Source: JAHHLP01 sp041609895 (GTDB lineage Bacteria > Bacteroidota > Rhodothermia > Rhodothermales > JABDKH01). Taken from it: a stretch of 7,013 nucleotides of DNA. The notes under the pieces are model-generated. The model had not been told where the DNA came from, did not search any database, and was given only the letters and a program-made list of their open reading frames with translations. Shown here piece by piece: positions 1-6,951 of this stretch (its first letter is position 1; the number at the start of each line of letters is the position of its first letter). Both the position numbers and the translations under genes were made by a program. The DNA lies in contig JBFIPX010000174.1 of the NCBI GenBank assembly GCA_041609895.1, positions 1 through 7,013 on the forward strand. Direction: 5' to 3'.

Positions 1-1203
1 CACCCGAATGAGGTGCTCATCTTCAGTGGTCGACAACGACAGTTGACCGACGGAGCCGTCGTCGGTTACCGTGTGATCAAAGGGGGGCGCGGTTTTCGGA
101 TCCCGATTATCGAGTCTGTGGATCGGCTTATGCTGAACACCATACCGATAGACCTGACCGTCACGAACTCCTATAGTAAGGGAGGAATTCCGCTCGCCGT
201 CCGCGCCATTGCCAACGTCAAGATCGCGTCGACGGAGCCGGAGTTAAACAATGCAGTGGAACGACTGCTTGGCAAATCACTCGACGAGATTCAACTCATT
301 GCGAAGGAGACTTTGGAGGGAAATCTGCGTGGCGTCGTCGCATCCCTCACTCCCGAGGAAGTGAACGAGGATCGCTTGAAGTTTGCCAAGGTTCTGCTTG
401 ACGAGGCCGATAACGACCTGAGTTTACTAGGGCTGCAGCTTGACACCCTGAAGATCCAGAGCGTTGAGGACGATCGTGGGTACCTCGACGCTATCGGCCG
501 CCAGAGCACCGCCTACATTGTGTCCGCAGCGGAGATCGTTGAAGCGCAGAAGCGCGAAGCGGCCCGACTTGCGGAAGCCAAAGCGGACAAGAACATCGTT
601 GAAGCGGAGAACGAGGTACGAATACTCAAGGCGCAGCTCGCTGCACGTGCAGAGGCGGAAGAGGCGAAGGTGGCTGTCGCGGCGCAGGTTGCCGAAGCGC
701 GAGCGGCGCAGGAGCTTGCCGACGAGGAGATTCTCCTCTCGGAAAAGAAGCAGCGCGCACAGGTCGTGGTGGCCGCCGAGGCGGAGCGACAAGCCAACGA
801 AGAGCGTGCTATTGGCGAGGCGGCCCGCATCCTCGAAGACGGCAAAGCGGAAGTCGCCGTGTTGAAAGAGAAACTTCGATTGTGGATCGATGCCGGCCCG
901 GACGCGGAGCGATTATTCCTGATTCAGATGCTGCCCGATATTCTAAAACAGGTTGTCAAGACCGTAGACAATTTGACGATCGACAAGATCACCGTCGTCG
1001 ACAGCGGCCAGCCTGGAACAGGCGGAGGAGTTCCGAGCGTCTTCAGCCAAATTGCAGGGTCAACCCCGGCGTTGCTTGAAAGCCTGAAGGCGTCTACGGG
1101 AATAGACATCGCCGGGATGCTGCAGCGCGCGGGAAATGATCAGGCTGGATCGGAGAAAGAAGCAGGGAACAATCACCCGGTTGCAGCCAGCGATAACACG
1201 TGA
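1..1203 (+). CDS. Flotillin-like SPFH/band 7 protein, 5' truncated by window edge
   Basis: Flotillins are membrane-anchored scaffolds that oligomerise and organise membrane microdomains. The frame is open from base 1 (reads HPNEVLIFSGR), and the flotillin family has a PNEALVVSG-type motif there, so the GTG at 13 is not the start. The N-terminus, with its membrane anchor, lies upstream of the window. The visible part is 400 residues. An SPFH domain covers about 1-175, with the family landmarks LNTIPIDLTVTN, the GIPLAVRAIANVKI strand and LDTLKIQSVEDDRGYLDAIGR. Residues about 175-295 form an Ala/Glu-rich helical coiled coil, typical of flotillins (EA repeats). The C-terminal tail includes STGIDIAGMLQ, close to the usual flotillin end, followed by a polar tail. 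FloT/YqiK-type is the best match; the shorter FloA type is less likely because of the long EA coiled coil. No NfeD-type partner is visible downstream. The next ORF runs convergently after 81 bases, so this is the last gene of its unit. Confidence 0.93.
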   Translation, partial: HPNEVLIFSGRQRQLTDGAVVGYRVIKGGRGFRIPIIESVDRLMLNTIPIDLTVTNSYSKGGIPLAVRAIANVKIASTEPELNNAVERLLGKSLDEIQLIAKETLEGNLRGVVASLTPEEVNEDRLKFAKVLLDEADNDLSLLGLQLDTLKIQSVEDDRGYLDAIGRQSTAYIVSAAEIVEAQKREAARLAEAKADKNIVEAENEVRILKAQLAARAEAEEAKVAVAAQVAEARAAQELADEEILLSEKKQRAQVVVAAEAERQANEERAIGEAARILEDGKAEVAVLKEKLRLWIDAGPDAERLFLIQMLPDILKQVVKTVDNLTIDKITVVDSGQPGTGGGVPSVFSQIAGSTPALLESLKASTGIDIAGMLQRAGNDQAGSEKEAGNNHPVAASDNT

Positions 1204-1284
1204 CCACGATTAGTCCGTGATCACAAACGATTACGCGGCAACGCTTCTTCTAATACCCTTGCACGACACTATCTAATCGGCGCC
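1204..1284. other. Convergent intergenic gap between flotillin-like gene and minus-strand ORF
   Basis: This 81-base spacer lies between two converging genes. An imperfect inverted repeat, GTGACCAC (1200-1207) and GTGATCAC (1217-1224), has one mismatch and overlaps the flotillin stop codon. The second arm is itself an 8-base palindrome. No T-run follows it, so I do not call a Rho-independent terminator. Nothing else is evident. Confidence 0.4.
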
Positions 1285-1836
1285 TCACGCAGCCTCGCTG
1301 CAGGAGGAAGATTCCCGAGAGCGTTCACGGTCCAGATCCAGAACGGAACGCGAAGCACGCTGAACCGACTTCCTCCGAGCACTTGGCACGACGGCAAGGC
1401 CCGCTCTACTGGCAGATCGCGGTCGCGCTTCGCCGGACGCATGGAACATGCCGGGCTCACGTTGCGCAATGCCCTGCGCGAGACTACGCGGATCCATGAT
1501 GGCGTCGAATCTCGAAGTCAGATACACTCGGTCGACAAACACCTCGTTCAGCAAAGATCGCTGCCGATGTATCTTGCGAGCATCAGCCTGATCACAGATC
1601 ACGCCGATTCTATCGGACGGTGAACTGACAACGATATCGACGCGTACTTGCGCCGACGATGTTTTCGGTGACGTTTCGACGCGAGTCCCGCGACGGGCTA
1701 CCTTTTTCAATGACGCAACCAGGTCGGAAACGCTGTCGAAGGACGCTGCTTCAGTCTCCTCTCGCAAAGCCGATTGCATCACGAGCGGGTCAACGTGAGA
1801 ACCAATCGAATGAGTCGCTTTCATCTTCAACACCAT
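1285..1836 (-). CDS. Hypothetical protein, probable gene of unknown function (183 aa)
   Basis: I do not recognise this protein. It is the only substantial ORF in 1204-1980 and is not antisense to a recognised gene. Its start is supported: AAGGA lies 4 bases before ATG 1836 and 7 bases before the in-frame GTG at 1833, so either could be used. A promoter-like pair and a palindrome sit just upstream. Residues 1-135 look like a real globular protein, with alternating hydrophobic stretches (VRVDIVVSS, RIGVICDQ, EVFVDRVYL) and charged helices, and no signal peptide or membrane segment. Residues 136-183 are rich in Arg and Ser, look low in complexity, and could be disordered tail or read-through past a decayed 3' end. 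The pattern of an Asp-containing strand followed by IGVICD and RQR faintly recalls small restriction-endonuclease-like folds, but this is too weak to name. It diverges from the large envelope gene at 1984 and converges on the flotillin-like gene. Confidence 0.55.
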   Translation of the reverse strand: MVLKMKATHSIGSHVDPLVMQSALREETEAASFDSVSDLVASLKKVARRGTRVETSPKTSSAQVRVDIVVSSPSDRIGVICDQADARKIHRQRSLLNEVFVDRVYLTSRFDAIMDPRSLAQGIAQREPGMFHASGEARPRSASRAGLAVVPSARRKSVQRASRSVLDLDRERSRESSSCSEAA

Positions 1837-1840
1837 GTGA

Positions 1841-1845
1841 TCCTT
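1841..1845 (-). promoter_or_regulatory. Ribosome binding site of the minus-strand ORF
   Basis: The minus strand reads AAGGA, TCAC, then ATG GTG. The Shine-Dalgarno-like core is 4 bases from ATG 1836 and 7 bases from the GTG codon directly after it. The longer spacing favours GTG slightly. This is one of the better SD matches in the window and supports the ORF being translated. Confidence 0.5.
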
Positions 1846-1875
1846 GTTGCATGCCTGTGAACCGCGTACAAGATC

Positions 1876-1903
1876 ATTATTGCCTATGACATCATTGTGT
1901 CAT
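1876..1903 (-). promoter_or_regulatory. Candidate sigma-70-like promoter for the minus-strand ORF
   Basis: On the minus strand ATGACA (1903-1898, 5 of 6 bases of TTGACA) is followed after 16 bases by AATAAT (1881-1876, 5 of 6 of TATAAT). Transcription would begin near 1869, about 33 bases before the ORF start. The stretch is AT-rich compared with its surroundings. Caution: if the host is a Bacteroidota member, its main sigma factor prefers a different consensus, and I saw no TAnnTTTG-type box here. Confidence 0.4.
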
Positions 1904-1906
1904 AGG
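1883..1906. promoter_or_regulatory. Perfect inverted repeat, candidate operator in divergent intergenic region
   Basis: The left arm CCTATGACA (1883-1891) and right arm TGTCATAGG (1898-1906) are exact reverse complements, separated by TCATTG. The inner core reads TGACA-N6-TGTCA, the geometry expected of a dimeric helix-turn-helix regulator contacting adjacent major grooves. It covers the proposed -35 box and most of the spacer of the minus-strand promoter, where a bound protein would block RNA polymerase. It lies 78 bases before the plus-strand gene at 1984, so it could serve both genes. No T-tract follows on either strand, which argues against a terminator. The regulator is not in the window unless it is the minus-strand ORF itself. 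Confidence 0.5.
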
Positions 1907-1983
1907 TCCAAAGAAGACGATGCCGTCGCGTCGAGTCCACCGCTGGAGCGTGATGATCCGGCTCAGACAGCCCCTCGCACTTG

Positions 1984-4941
1984 ATGTCTCCCGAGCCCTC
2001 GAAACGTGGACGCCAGGTTCTCATCCTGGTGCTTACGATCGCCTCCCTGGGTGCCCTCGACGCAGATGCCCAAGGCTTCAGCACGTTGTCCGGAAGAAAT
2101 CACCCGGAGCTGAAGTGGATGGAGGCTACCACCAGGCACTTCCGGATCGTCTACCCGGAGCACTTGCATGGATTAGAGTTGCAGGCAGCAGCGATAGCGG
2201 AATCAACGCACACGGCGCTGTCGCACAACCTGGGGGTCGACTTCGAAGAACCCATCCGGATCTACCTTTCGGATGAGGACGAGATCGACAACGGATTCGC
2301 CGTGCGAGCAGGAAACGGATGGACGAATATCTGGGTCAATTCGAACGGGACGGCTGAGAATTGGACCGGCCCGGAAAAATGGCTCAGGAAGGTCATCCCG
2401 CACGAGCTAGCGCACATCTTCCACTACCGGGCGACACGTTCCAACATCGGACTCCTCGACATGCTGTTCGGCAATCCCCTCCCACGCTTCTGGACCGAGG
2501 GACTCGCGCAATACCAAACCGAAACCTGGGACGCCCTTCGTGGCGACGTGTGGCTCAGGACGGCGGTTCTGGAAGATCGGCTCTCGTACCGCGACGGCCG
2601 GTCGATCTGGAACGGACGACTCTTGTACGCGGTCGGCAACTCGCAAGTACGGTACCTGGCCGCCCAATACGGGGACTCGACAATCACAAAGATCCTGGCT
2701 CATCGGCGGCCCGCACTTATCGGGCTCGCGAAAGTGCATGACTTCAACGATGCCTTCCGATCGGTAACAGGCAAGTCTTATGAGGACTTCTACGACGAGT
2801 GGCGGAGGACGGTCAACATCTATTACAACACGATCGCCGGCCAAATGTCTTCGCTCGACTCGCTCGGCGGTCGAAGATTGAGCACGCCGGGTCAGTATAT
2901 CTTTGATGCGCAAATTGCGGGGCGTCCCGACCAGATGGCGGTCCTGCACCTGCAGTCAACCGAACGCCCCGTACGCAGGGTCGTACTCGTGGACACCACC
3001 TCCGGGAAGCACACCTACGTTGCCGAAGGTACAATCAGACCGCCCATCGCAGTGTCGTCGGACGGCAATTCTCTCGCTTTTGCCCGCTTGGGTCGCGGCA
3101 ACAACGGATCGCTTGTGCACGACATCTTCTCGGTCGACGTTGAAAGCGGAAACGAGACGCGCATCACAAATAGTAGGCGAGCGGTGTCTCCAACATTTTC
3201 ACGAGACGGACAACGCCTCGCGTTCGTGGCCCCTCATGACGGAACTCCGAACATTTTTGTCCTGGACCTCGCGAGCAAAACGGAGCGTCGCCATACCAAC
3301 TTTGAAGGCGACGTACAGATTTCACAGCTTGCGTGGAGTCCCACAGAGGATCGAATCGCCTACTACATCTTCGATGCCACCGGCAGTCGCCGCATTGAGA
3401 CGCTACGGCTTTCGGACGATTCGATCGAACGGATTACGGACGGGGAGCATGACGACCGCCGTCCTGTATGGTCGCCGGATGGAGCACGGCTTGGATTCAC
3501 GAGTCTTCGCGACGGAGTCCCGAATGTGTTCTTCGCGGAGGACACCACCGGCGCTGTCCGACGGACCCGACGGGTGACCGGACTCGCGACGGGCGCAACA
3601 CTGACCGACTGGCATGTCGATAGCACGGGCAGCGACAAGCTGTTTCTCGTTGCGGCGGATTCCAAGAAGGAAGACCGGCTTTTCTCTATCAAACTGCGCA
3701 CACTATCAGGCGAGGTAGCGCCGACGGTACCAGCAGGCTTTGGCGCATGGACGCGCCACAAACCACCGAAATTTCTACCGCCAGAAATTCAATCGGCGCC
3801 GGACGTGGTCATCGCTCGTTCCGAATACAGCTCGTGGTCCAATGTGACGCACGTTGTGACCGCAGGACTGCCCTACTTCAATAACAGAGATGATTGGGGG
3901 CTGACTGCCGGAACGGTCTGGGTGGAACCACTTGGAAAGCACGTGATGGGCGCGATAGCCGGCATTTCACTGCCGTCGACGATTCGTCGATCCTTCTTCG
4001 CGGGCACCTACATCAACCGGCAGTTTTCGCCGTCACTGATCTTCGGCTTATCCAGACTCCCGGACGTCGCCCGCCCTTACGGCAGCGACTTTTTGCATGA
4101 GGACCGCAACGAAGTATCTGTCGATGCAGCGTGGCCTCTTGACGTGCGGCCGCGCCCCTACGTGTCGACGTCACTGTTGGCCCGTATTCGATTCATCAAC
4201 CTCAAGCCACTCGATGATGACAGGTTCGCCGACGAGATCGACGGCCTTCCGATCCCCGAGGCCGGCAGCCAGCTGGCGCTACGCCTGGCAGTCCAGCGTA
4301 AGAAGCTCCGGCCCTTTCGCAATAACGCACTACACCCTCTTGACGGGTGGGGCGTGCGCGCGCGAGTTACCGTCGCAACCAGAGACCCGGACTTCGAGCG
4401 AAGCTATCTCCGGGCCGAGGCGTCCTTGTATAGAGTCTTCCCTGTTTTGGAGCGACACCGCCTATTCGTGCATGGACGACTGCGACTGCAGCAGGGAGCG
4501 GCGCTACCGCAAGATTTCATCGGGCTCTCCCGGTACGATCGGCTTCGCGTCCGGCCGTTGCCTTTCCTCGACCTGACGTTCACGGGGGCCGATCGCGTCA
4601 GAGGTTACAGGCGAACGGTTGTTGGAAACCGGGTCGCCTTTGGCACGATCGAGTATCGGATTCCACTGGTACCCAGTCTTCAAACGCAGCTGCTTGGCAT
4701 TCTCTCCTTAGGAGGGACCACCTTGTCACCGTTTGTTGATGTCGGACTCGTGTGGTCCCGGCCAAATGCACTCGGACCCGTGTACCAGTACGGAGCCGGA
4801 TTGGAGTTGAAGAACACGCTGGAGATTGCTGATCTCTTAAGCTTCACGCATGCGATTGGATTCGCTCAGCCGATCGAAAGACTCGGGTCGCGCGACGAAT
4901 ACGACATCTACTACAAGATCCAGACGGCGCTGCCGTTCTAG
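1984..4941 (+). CDS. Secreted peptidase MA-like / TolB-like beta-propeller / BamA-like barrel outer-membrane protein (985 aa)
   Basis: A large envelope protein of three joined modules. Residues 1-29 are a Sec signal peptide: a basic KRGR start, the hydrophobic core VLILVLTIASLGAL, and cleavage after ADA (29). About 45-285 is a gluzincin zinc-peptidase module of peptidase MA type, with HELAH at 140-144 (two zinc His and catalytic Glu141) and the third ligand Glu172 in WTEGLAQY. About 300-580 carries PD40/TolB-type blades marked by SSDG (358), FSRDG (405), WSPTED (451) and WSPDG (496). About 600-985 is rich in beta strands and ends in Phe. It contains VRGY at 872-875, the lid-loop motif of the Omp85/BamA/TamA superfamily, and PFVDVGLVW near the end. 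The catalytic motif appears intact. ATG 1984 is preferred over the adjacent TTG 1981; no strong SD is visible. Substrate and exact role are unknown. Envelope protein processing or export is an inference. Confidence 0.88.
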   Translation: MSPEPSKRGRQVLILVLTIASLGALDADAQGFSTLSGRNHPELKWMEATTRHFRIVYPEHLHGLELQAAAIAESTHTALSHNLGVDFEEPIRIYLSDEDEIDNGFAVRAGNGWTNIWVNSNGTAENWTGPEKWLRKVIPHELAHIFHYRATRSNIGLLDMLFGNPLPRFWTEGLAQYQTETWDALRGDVWLRTAVLEDRLSYRDGRSIWNGRLLYAVGNSQVRYLAAQYGDSTITKILAHRRPALIGLAKVHDFNDAFRSVTGKSYEDFYDEWRRTVNIYYNTIAGQMSSLDSLGGRRLSTPGQYIFDAQIAGRPDQMAVLHLQSTERPVRRVVLVDTTSGKHTYVAEGTIRPPIAVSSDGNSLAFARLGRGNNGSLVHDIFSVDVESGNETRITNSRRAVSPTFSRDGQRLAFVAPHDGTPNIFVLDLASKTERRHTNFEGDVQISQLAWSPTEDRIAYYIFDATGSRRIETLRLSDDSIERITDGEHDDRRPVWSPDGARLGFTSLRDGVPNVFFAEDTTGAVRRTRRVTGLATGATLTDWHVDSTGSDKLFLVAADSKKEDRLFSIKLRTLSGEVAPTVPAGFGAWTRHKPPKFLPPEIQSAPDVVIARSEYSSWSNVTHVVTAGLPYFNNRDDWGLTAGTVWVEPLGKHVMGAIAGISLPSTIRRSFFAGTYINRQFSPSLIFGLSRLPDVARPYGSDFLHEDRNEVSVDAAWPLDVRPRPYVSTSLLARIRFINLKPLDDDRFADEIDGLPIPEAGSQLALRLAVQRKKLRPFRNNALHPLDGWGVRARVTVATRDPDFERSYLRAEASLYRVFPVLERHRLFVHGRLRLQQGAALPQDFIGLSRYDRLRVRPLPFLDLTFTGADRVRGYRRTVVGNRVAFGTIEYRIPLVPSLQTQLLGILSLGGTTLSPFVDVGLVWSRPNALGPVYQYGAGLELKNTLEIADLLSFTHAIGFAQPIERLGSRDEYDIYYKIQTALPF

Positions 4942-4962
4942 GTGCCAACAGCGACAAGCATA

Positions 4963-4998
4963 CCGGATTCGTCCAACGTAATCACGGACTGAATCCGG
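4963..4998 (+). terminator. Stem-loop after envelope gene, terminator-like but lacking a T-tract
   Basis: CCGGATTC GTCC (4963-4974) pairs with GGAC-T-GAATCCGG (4986-4998), giving a 12-pair stem with a single bulged T (4990) and an 11-base loop. It begins 21 bases after the stop codon at 4941, where an intrinsic terminator would sit. What follows is G/C-rich rather than T-rich, so termination is uncertain. It could instead stabilise the upstream mRNA 3' end or form part of the ettA leader. Confidence 0.4.
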
Positions 4999-5021
4999 GG
5001 TCCCATGGACCGTGGAGATTG

Positions 5022-5055
5022 GCTAGCTGTTGCATGGGTTCCCAAGTGCGCTAGC
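5022..5055 (+). repeat. Hairpin bounded by two GCTAGC hexamers
   Basis: GCTAGC at 5022-5027 pairs with GCTAGC at 5050-5055. Inside, GCATGGG (5032-5038) pairs with CCCA (5041-5044) and TGC (5047-5049) around a two-base bulge. The outer and inner helices are separated by an unpaired TGTT on one side. The innermost pair would probably open, giving a four-base loop. CTAG is rare in many bacterial genomes, so two copies 28 bases apart stand out. Confidence 0.4.
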
Positions 5056-5172
5056 ACGACGGGCCAAGCGGAAGTCAAACAGTTGGCGAGGATTGGTCGA
5101 AATCCCACGCTCCTTCTGGCATACACGACCCACTCACGTTACCATGCGGTTCCTTTCACCAGCGATGCGAAC

Positions 5173-6846
5173 GTGAGCGACAATAAGATCATCTTTTCCA
5201 TGGTGGGTGTGGGCAAGCTCTACACCTCTACCCGCAAGCAAGTCCTGCGCGACATATACCTGTCATTCTTCTATGGCGCCAAGATCGGTGTTCTCGGCCT
5301 GAACGGGTCCGGTAAAAGCACACTGCTGCGGATCATCGCCGGTCTCGACAGCGACTACCAGGGGACGATCGACGTCGGCAAGGGCATCACGTCCGGATAC
5401 CTGTCGCAGGAACCTGAACTCGAGGCTGGTAAGACCGTGCGCGAGATCGTTGAGGAGGGTGCGGCCGAGACCGTCGGTTTGCTGAAGGAGTACGAGGAGG
5501 TCAGCGCCAAATTCGCCGAGCCGGACGCCGACTTCGATGTCCTCATGTCGCAGCAGGCGAAACTGCAGGAGAAGATTGACCATCTCGGCGCGTGGGATAT
5601 CGACAGCAAGCTCGAGATGGCGATGGACGCACTGCGATGTCCCGAGCCAGACACCGTCGTGGATGTGCTGTCGGGTGGAGAGCGCCGGCGCGTCGCGCTG
5701 TGTCGGCTGTTGATCCAGGAACCGGACGTCTTGCTCCTTGACGAGCCGACCAATCACCTCGATGCCGAGAGCGTCGCATGGCTCGAGCAGCACCTGGCCA
5801 GGTATGAAGGTACGGTCATCGCGGTAACACACGACCGCTACTTTCTCGACAACGTGGCCGGCTGGATTCTTGAGCTGGACCGCGGCCACGGCATTCCATT
5901 TGAAGGCAACTATTCGTCGTGGCTGGAGCAGAAGCAGAAGCGTCTCGCCGTCGAGGAGAAGCAGGTGTCGAAACGCCAGCAGGCGCTGGCTCGCGAGCTC
6001 GAGTGGGTGCGCCTCAGTCCGAAGGGGCGCCGCGCGAAGAGCAAGGCGCGCCTCGCGGCGTACGAGAAGATGGTCGAGGAGCAGCAGGAGCGGCGGGACG
6101 AGTCCATCGAGATACCGATCCCGCCCGGTCCCCGCCTCGGGGATGTCGTCATCCAAGCCGACGGAGTGTCCAAGGCCTACGGAGACAGACTGCTGTTTGA
6201 GGATATGGCCTTCGATCTTCCGCCGGGCGGTATTGTCGGCGTGATCGGTCCCAACGGTGCTGGTAAGACTACGCTCTTTCGCATGATCACCGACGGCGAG
6301 CAGCCCGACGACGGCACGATTCGGATTGGCGACACCGTCAAGCTCGGGTACGTCGATCAGGATCGTCCGCTCGACGCGAAGAAGTCGGTCTGGCAGGAGA
6401 TCTCCGGCGGGCGGGACGACATCAAGGTCGGGTCTCGGATGATCAACTCGCGTGCGTACGTGGGCCGGTTCAACTTCGGGGGCAGCGATCAGCAGAAGCT
6501 CGTCAGCGAATTGTCCGGCGGCGAGCGCAACCGCGTACATCTGGCGAAGATTCTCAAGGAGGGCGCAAACGTGCTGCTGCTCGACGAGCCGACCAACGAT
6601 CTTGACGTCAACACGCTGCGGGCGCTGGAGGAAGCGCTGCTCAACTTCGCGGGATGCGCCGTGATCATCTCTCACGACCGATGGTTTCTCGATCGGATCG
6701 CCACTCACATCCTCGCCTTCGAAGGCGATTCCTCCGTGTACTGGTTCGACGGCAACTACAGCGAGTACGAGGAGAACCGCAAGAGTCGGTTGGGGCACGA
6801 CGCCGATCAGCCGCACCGCGTACGGTACAAGAAGCTGGTGCGTTAG
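5173..6846 (+). CDS. ettA: Energy-dependent translational throttle protein EttA (ABC-F ATPase)
   Basis: EttA is a cytosolic ABC-F protein that binds the ribosomal E site and gates early elongation according to ATP/ADP level; it has no membrane domain. From GTG 5173 the product is 557 residues, against about 555 for E. coli EttA. ABC1 has Walker A GLNGSGKST (42-50), LSGGERRR (166-173), Walker B LLLDEPTNHLD (187-197) and VTHDRYF. The EttA Arm lies at about 95-140. The P-site tRNA interaction linker contains ELEWVR (275-280) and a basic KGRRAKSKARL run. ABC2 has GPNGAGKTT (359-367), LSGGERNR (447-454), LLLDEPTNDLD (468-478) and ISHDRW. The C-terminus RYKKL matches the family. The frame stays open back to ATG 5005, but homologous sequence begins at SDNKIIFSM, so GTG 5173 is chosen although no clear SD precedes it. 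ATG 5200 would remove the first strand. Both ATP sites look complete. Confidence 0.96.
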   Translation: MSDNKIIFSMVGVGKLYTSTRKQVLRDIYLSFFYGAKIGVLGLNGSGKSTLLRIIAGLDSDYQGTIDVGKGITSGYLSQEPELEAGKTVREIVEEGAAETVGLLKEYEEVSAKFAEPDADFDVLMSQQAKLQEKIDHLGAWDIDSKLEMAMDALRCPEPDTVVDVLSGGERRRVALCRLLIQEPDVLLLDEPTNHLDAESVAWLEQHLARYEGTVIAVTHDRYFLDNVAGWILELDRGHGIPFEGNYSSWLEQKQKRLAVEEKQVSKRQQALARELEWVRLSPKGRRAKSKARLAAYEKMVEEQQERRDESIEIPIPPGPRLGDVVIQADGVSKAYGDRLLFEDMAFDLPPGGIVGVIGPNGAGKTTLFRMITDGEQPDDGTIRIGDTVKLGYVDQDRPLDAKKSVWQEISGGRDDIKVGSRMINSRAYVGRFNFGGSDQQKLVSELSGGERNRVHLAKILKEGANVLLLDEPTNDLDVNTLRALEEALLNFAGCAVIISHDRWFLDRIATHILAFEGDSSVYWFDGNYSEYEENRKSRLGHDADQPHRVRYKKLVR

Positions 6847-6894
6847 GCACGTGGTCATCGGACGTTGTCCACTGCTTCCGACAGAGCGCGAGCG

Positions 6895-6916
6895 GCGGAT
6901 GCTGTTTTGCATTCGC
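6895..6916 (+). terminator. Hairpin downstream of ettA, weak terminator candidate
   Basis: GCGGATGC (6895-6902) pairs with GCATTCGC (6909-6916) over 8 positions, including one G-T wobble, around the loop TGTTTT. It begins 48 bases after the ettA stop codon. There is no T-run directly downstream, so as an intrinsic terminator it is only a candidate. Confidence 0.35.
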
Positions 6917-6939
6917 GCCCTTACCATTGCCCCTAACGG

Positions 6940-6951
6940 ACGCGGCCGCGT
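6940..6951. repeat. 12-base perfect GC-rich palindrome
   Basis: ACGCGGCCGCGT is self-complementary over all 12 bases with no spacer. In a GC-rich genome a palindrome of this length can arise by chance. It lies in non-coding DNA between ettA and whatever follows, so a binding site is possible but not shown. Confidence 0.35.

Larger units (their letters stand above)
4942..5172 (+). other. Structured ettA leader / intergenic region
   Basis: These 231 bases between the envelope gene and ettA contain three inverted repeats (4963-4998, 4999-5011, 5022-5055), packed into the first half. The second half (5056-5172) shows no convincing promoter, T-run or SD sequence. The ettA frame stays open through 5005-5172, but the 56 residues it would add are unlike any EttA N-terminus, so I treat the stretch as non-coding. 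Confidence 0.55.

Noticed and set aside
464..865. 133-residue open frame inside the flotillin-like gene
   Set aside because: It is a shifted frame of the coiled-coil region, giving an Arg/Ser-rich sequence typical of out-of-frame reading of Glu/Ala codons.
1441..1889. Small plus-strand frames at 1441-1623 and 1659-1889
   Set aside because: They are antisense to the better supported minus-strand ORF, and neither shows a ribosome binding site or a protein-like pattern.
1920..2276. Plus-strand frame from ATG 1920, preceded by AAGAAG, overlapping the envelope gene start
   Set aside because: I considered it as a small upstream gene or a frameshifted N-terminus. The envelope gene already has a complete signal peptide from ATG 1984 in its own frame, and the 1920 frame gives a Pro/Arg-rich product with no family resemblance.
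2407..2949. 180-residue open frame on the minus strand inside the envelope protein gene
   Set aside because: It is antisense to the conserved zinc-peptidase module. No motif or start signal supports it.
5090..5106. tRNA T-arm-like stretch, GGATT GGTCGA AATCC
   Set aside because: The loop has six bases rather than the seven of a T-loop, and no matching acceptor, D or anticodon arms are present around it.
5263..6927. 554-residue open frame on the minus strand opposite ettA
   Set aside because: It lies antisense to a very well supported EttA gene. Its composition (many Val, Leu, Arg, Asp and His residues without domain motifs) is what the complement of a GC-rich gene gives. It has no recognisable family and runs past the ettA stop only by chance.
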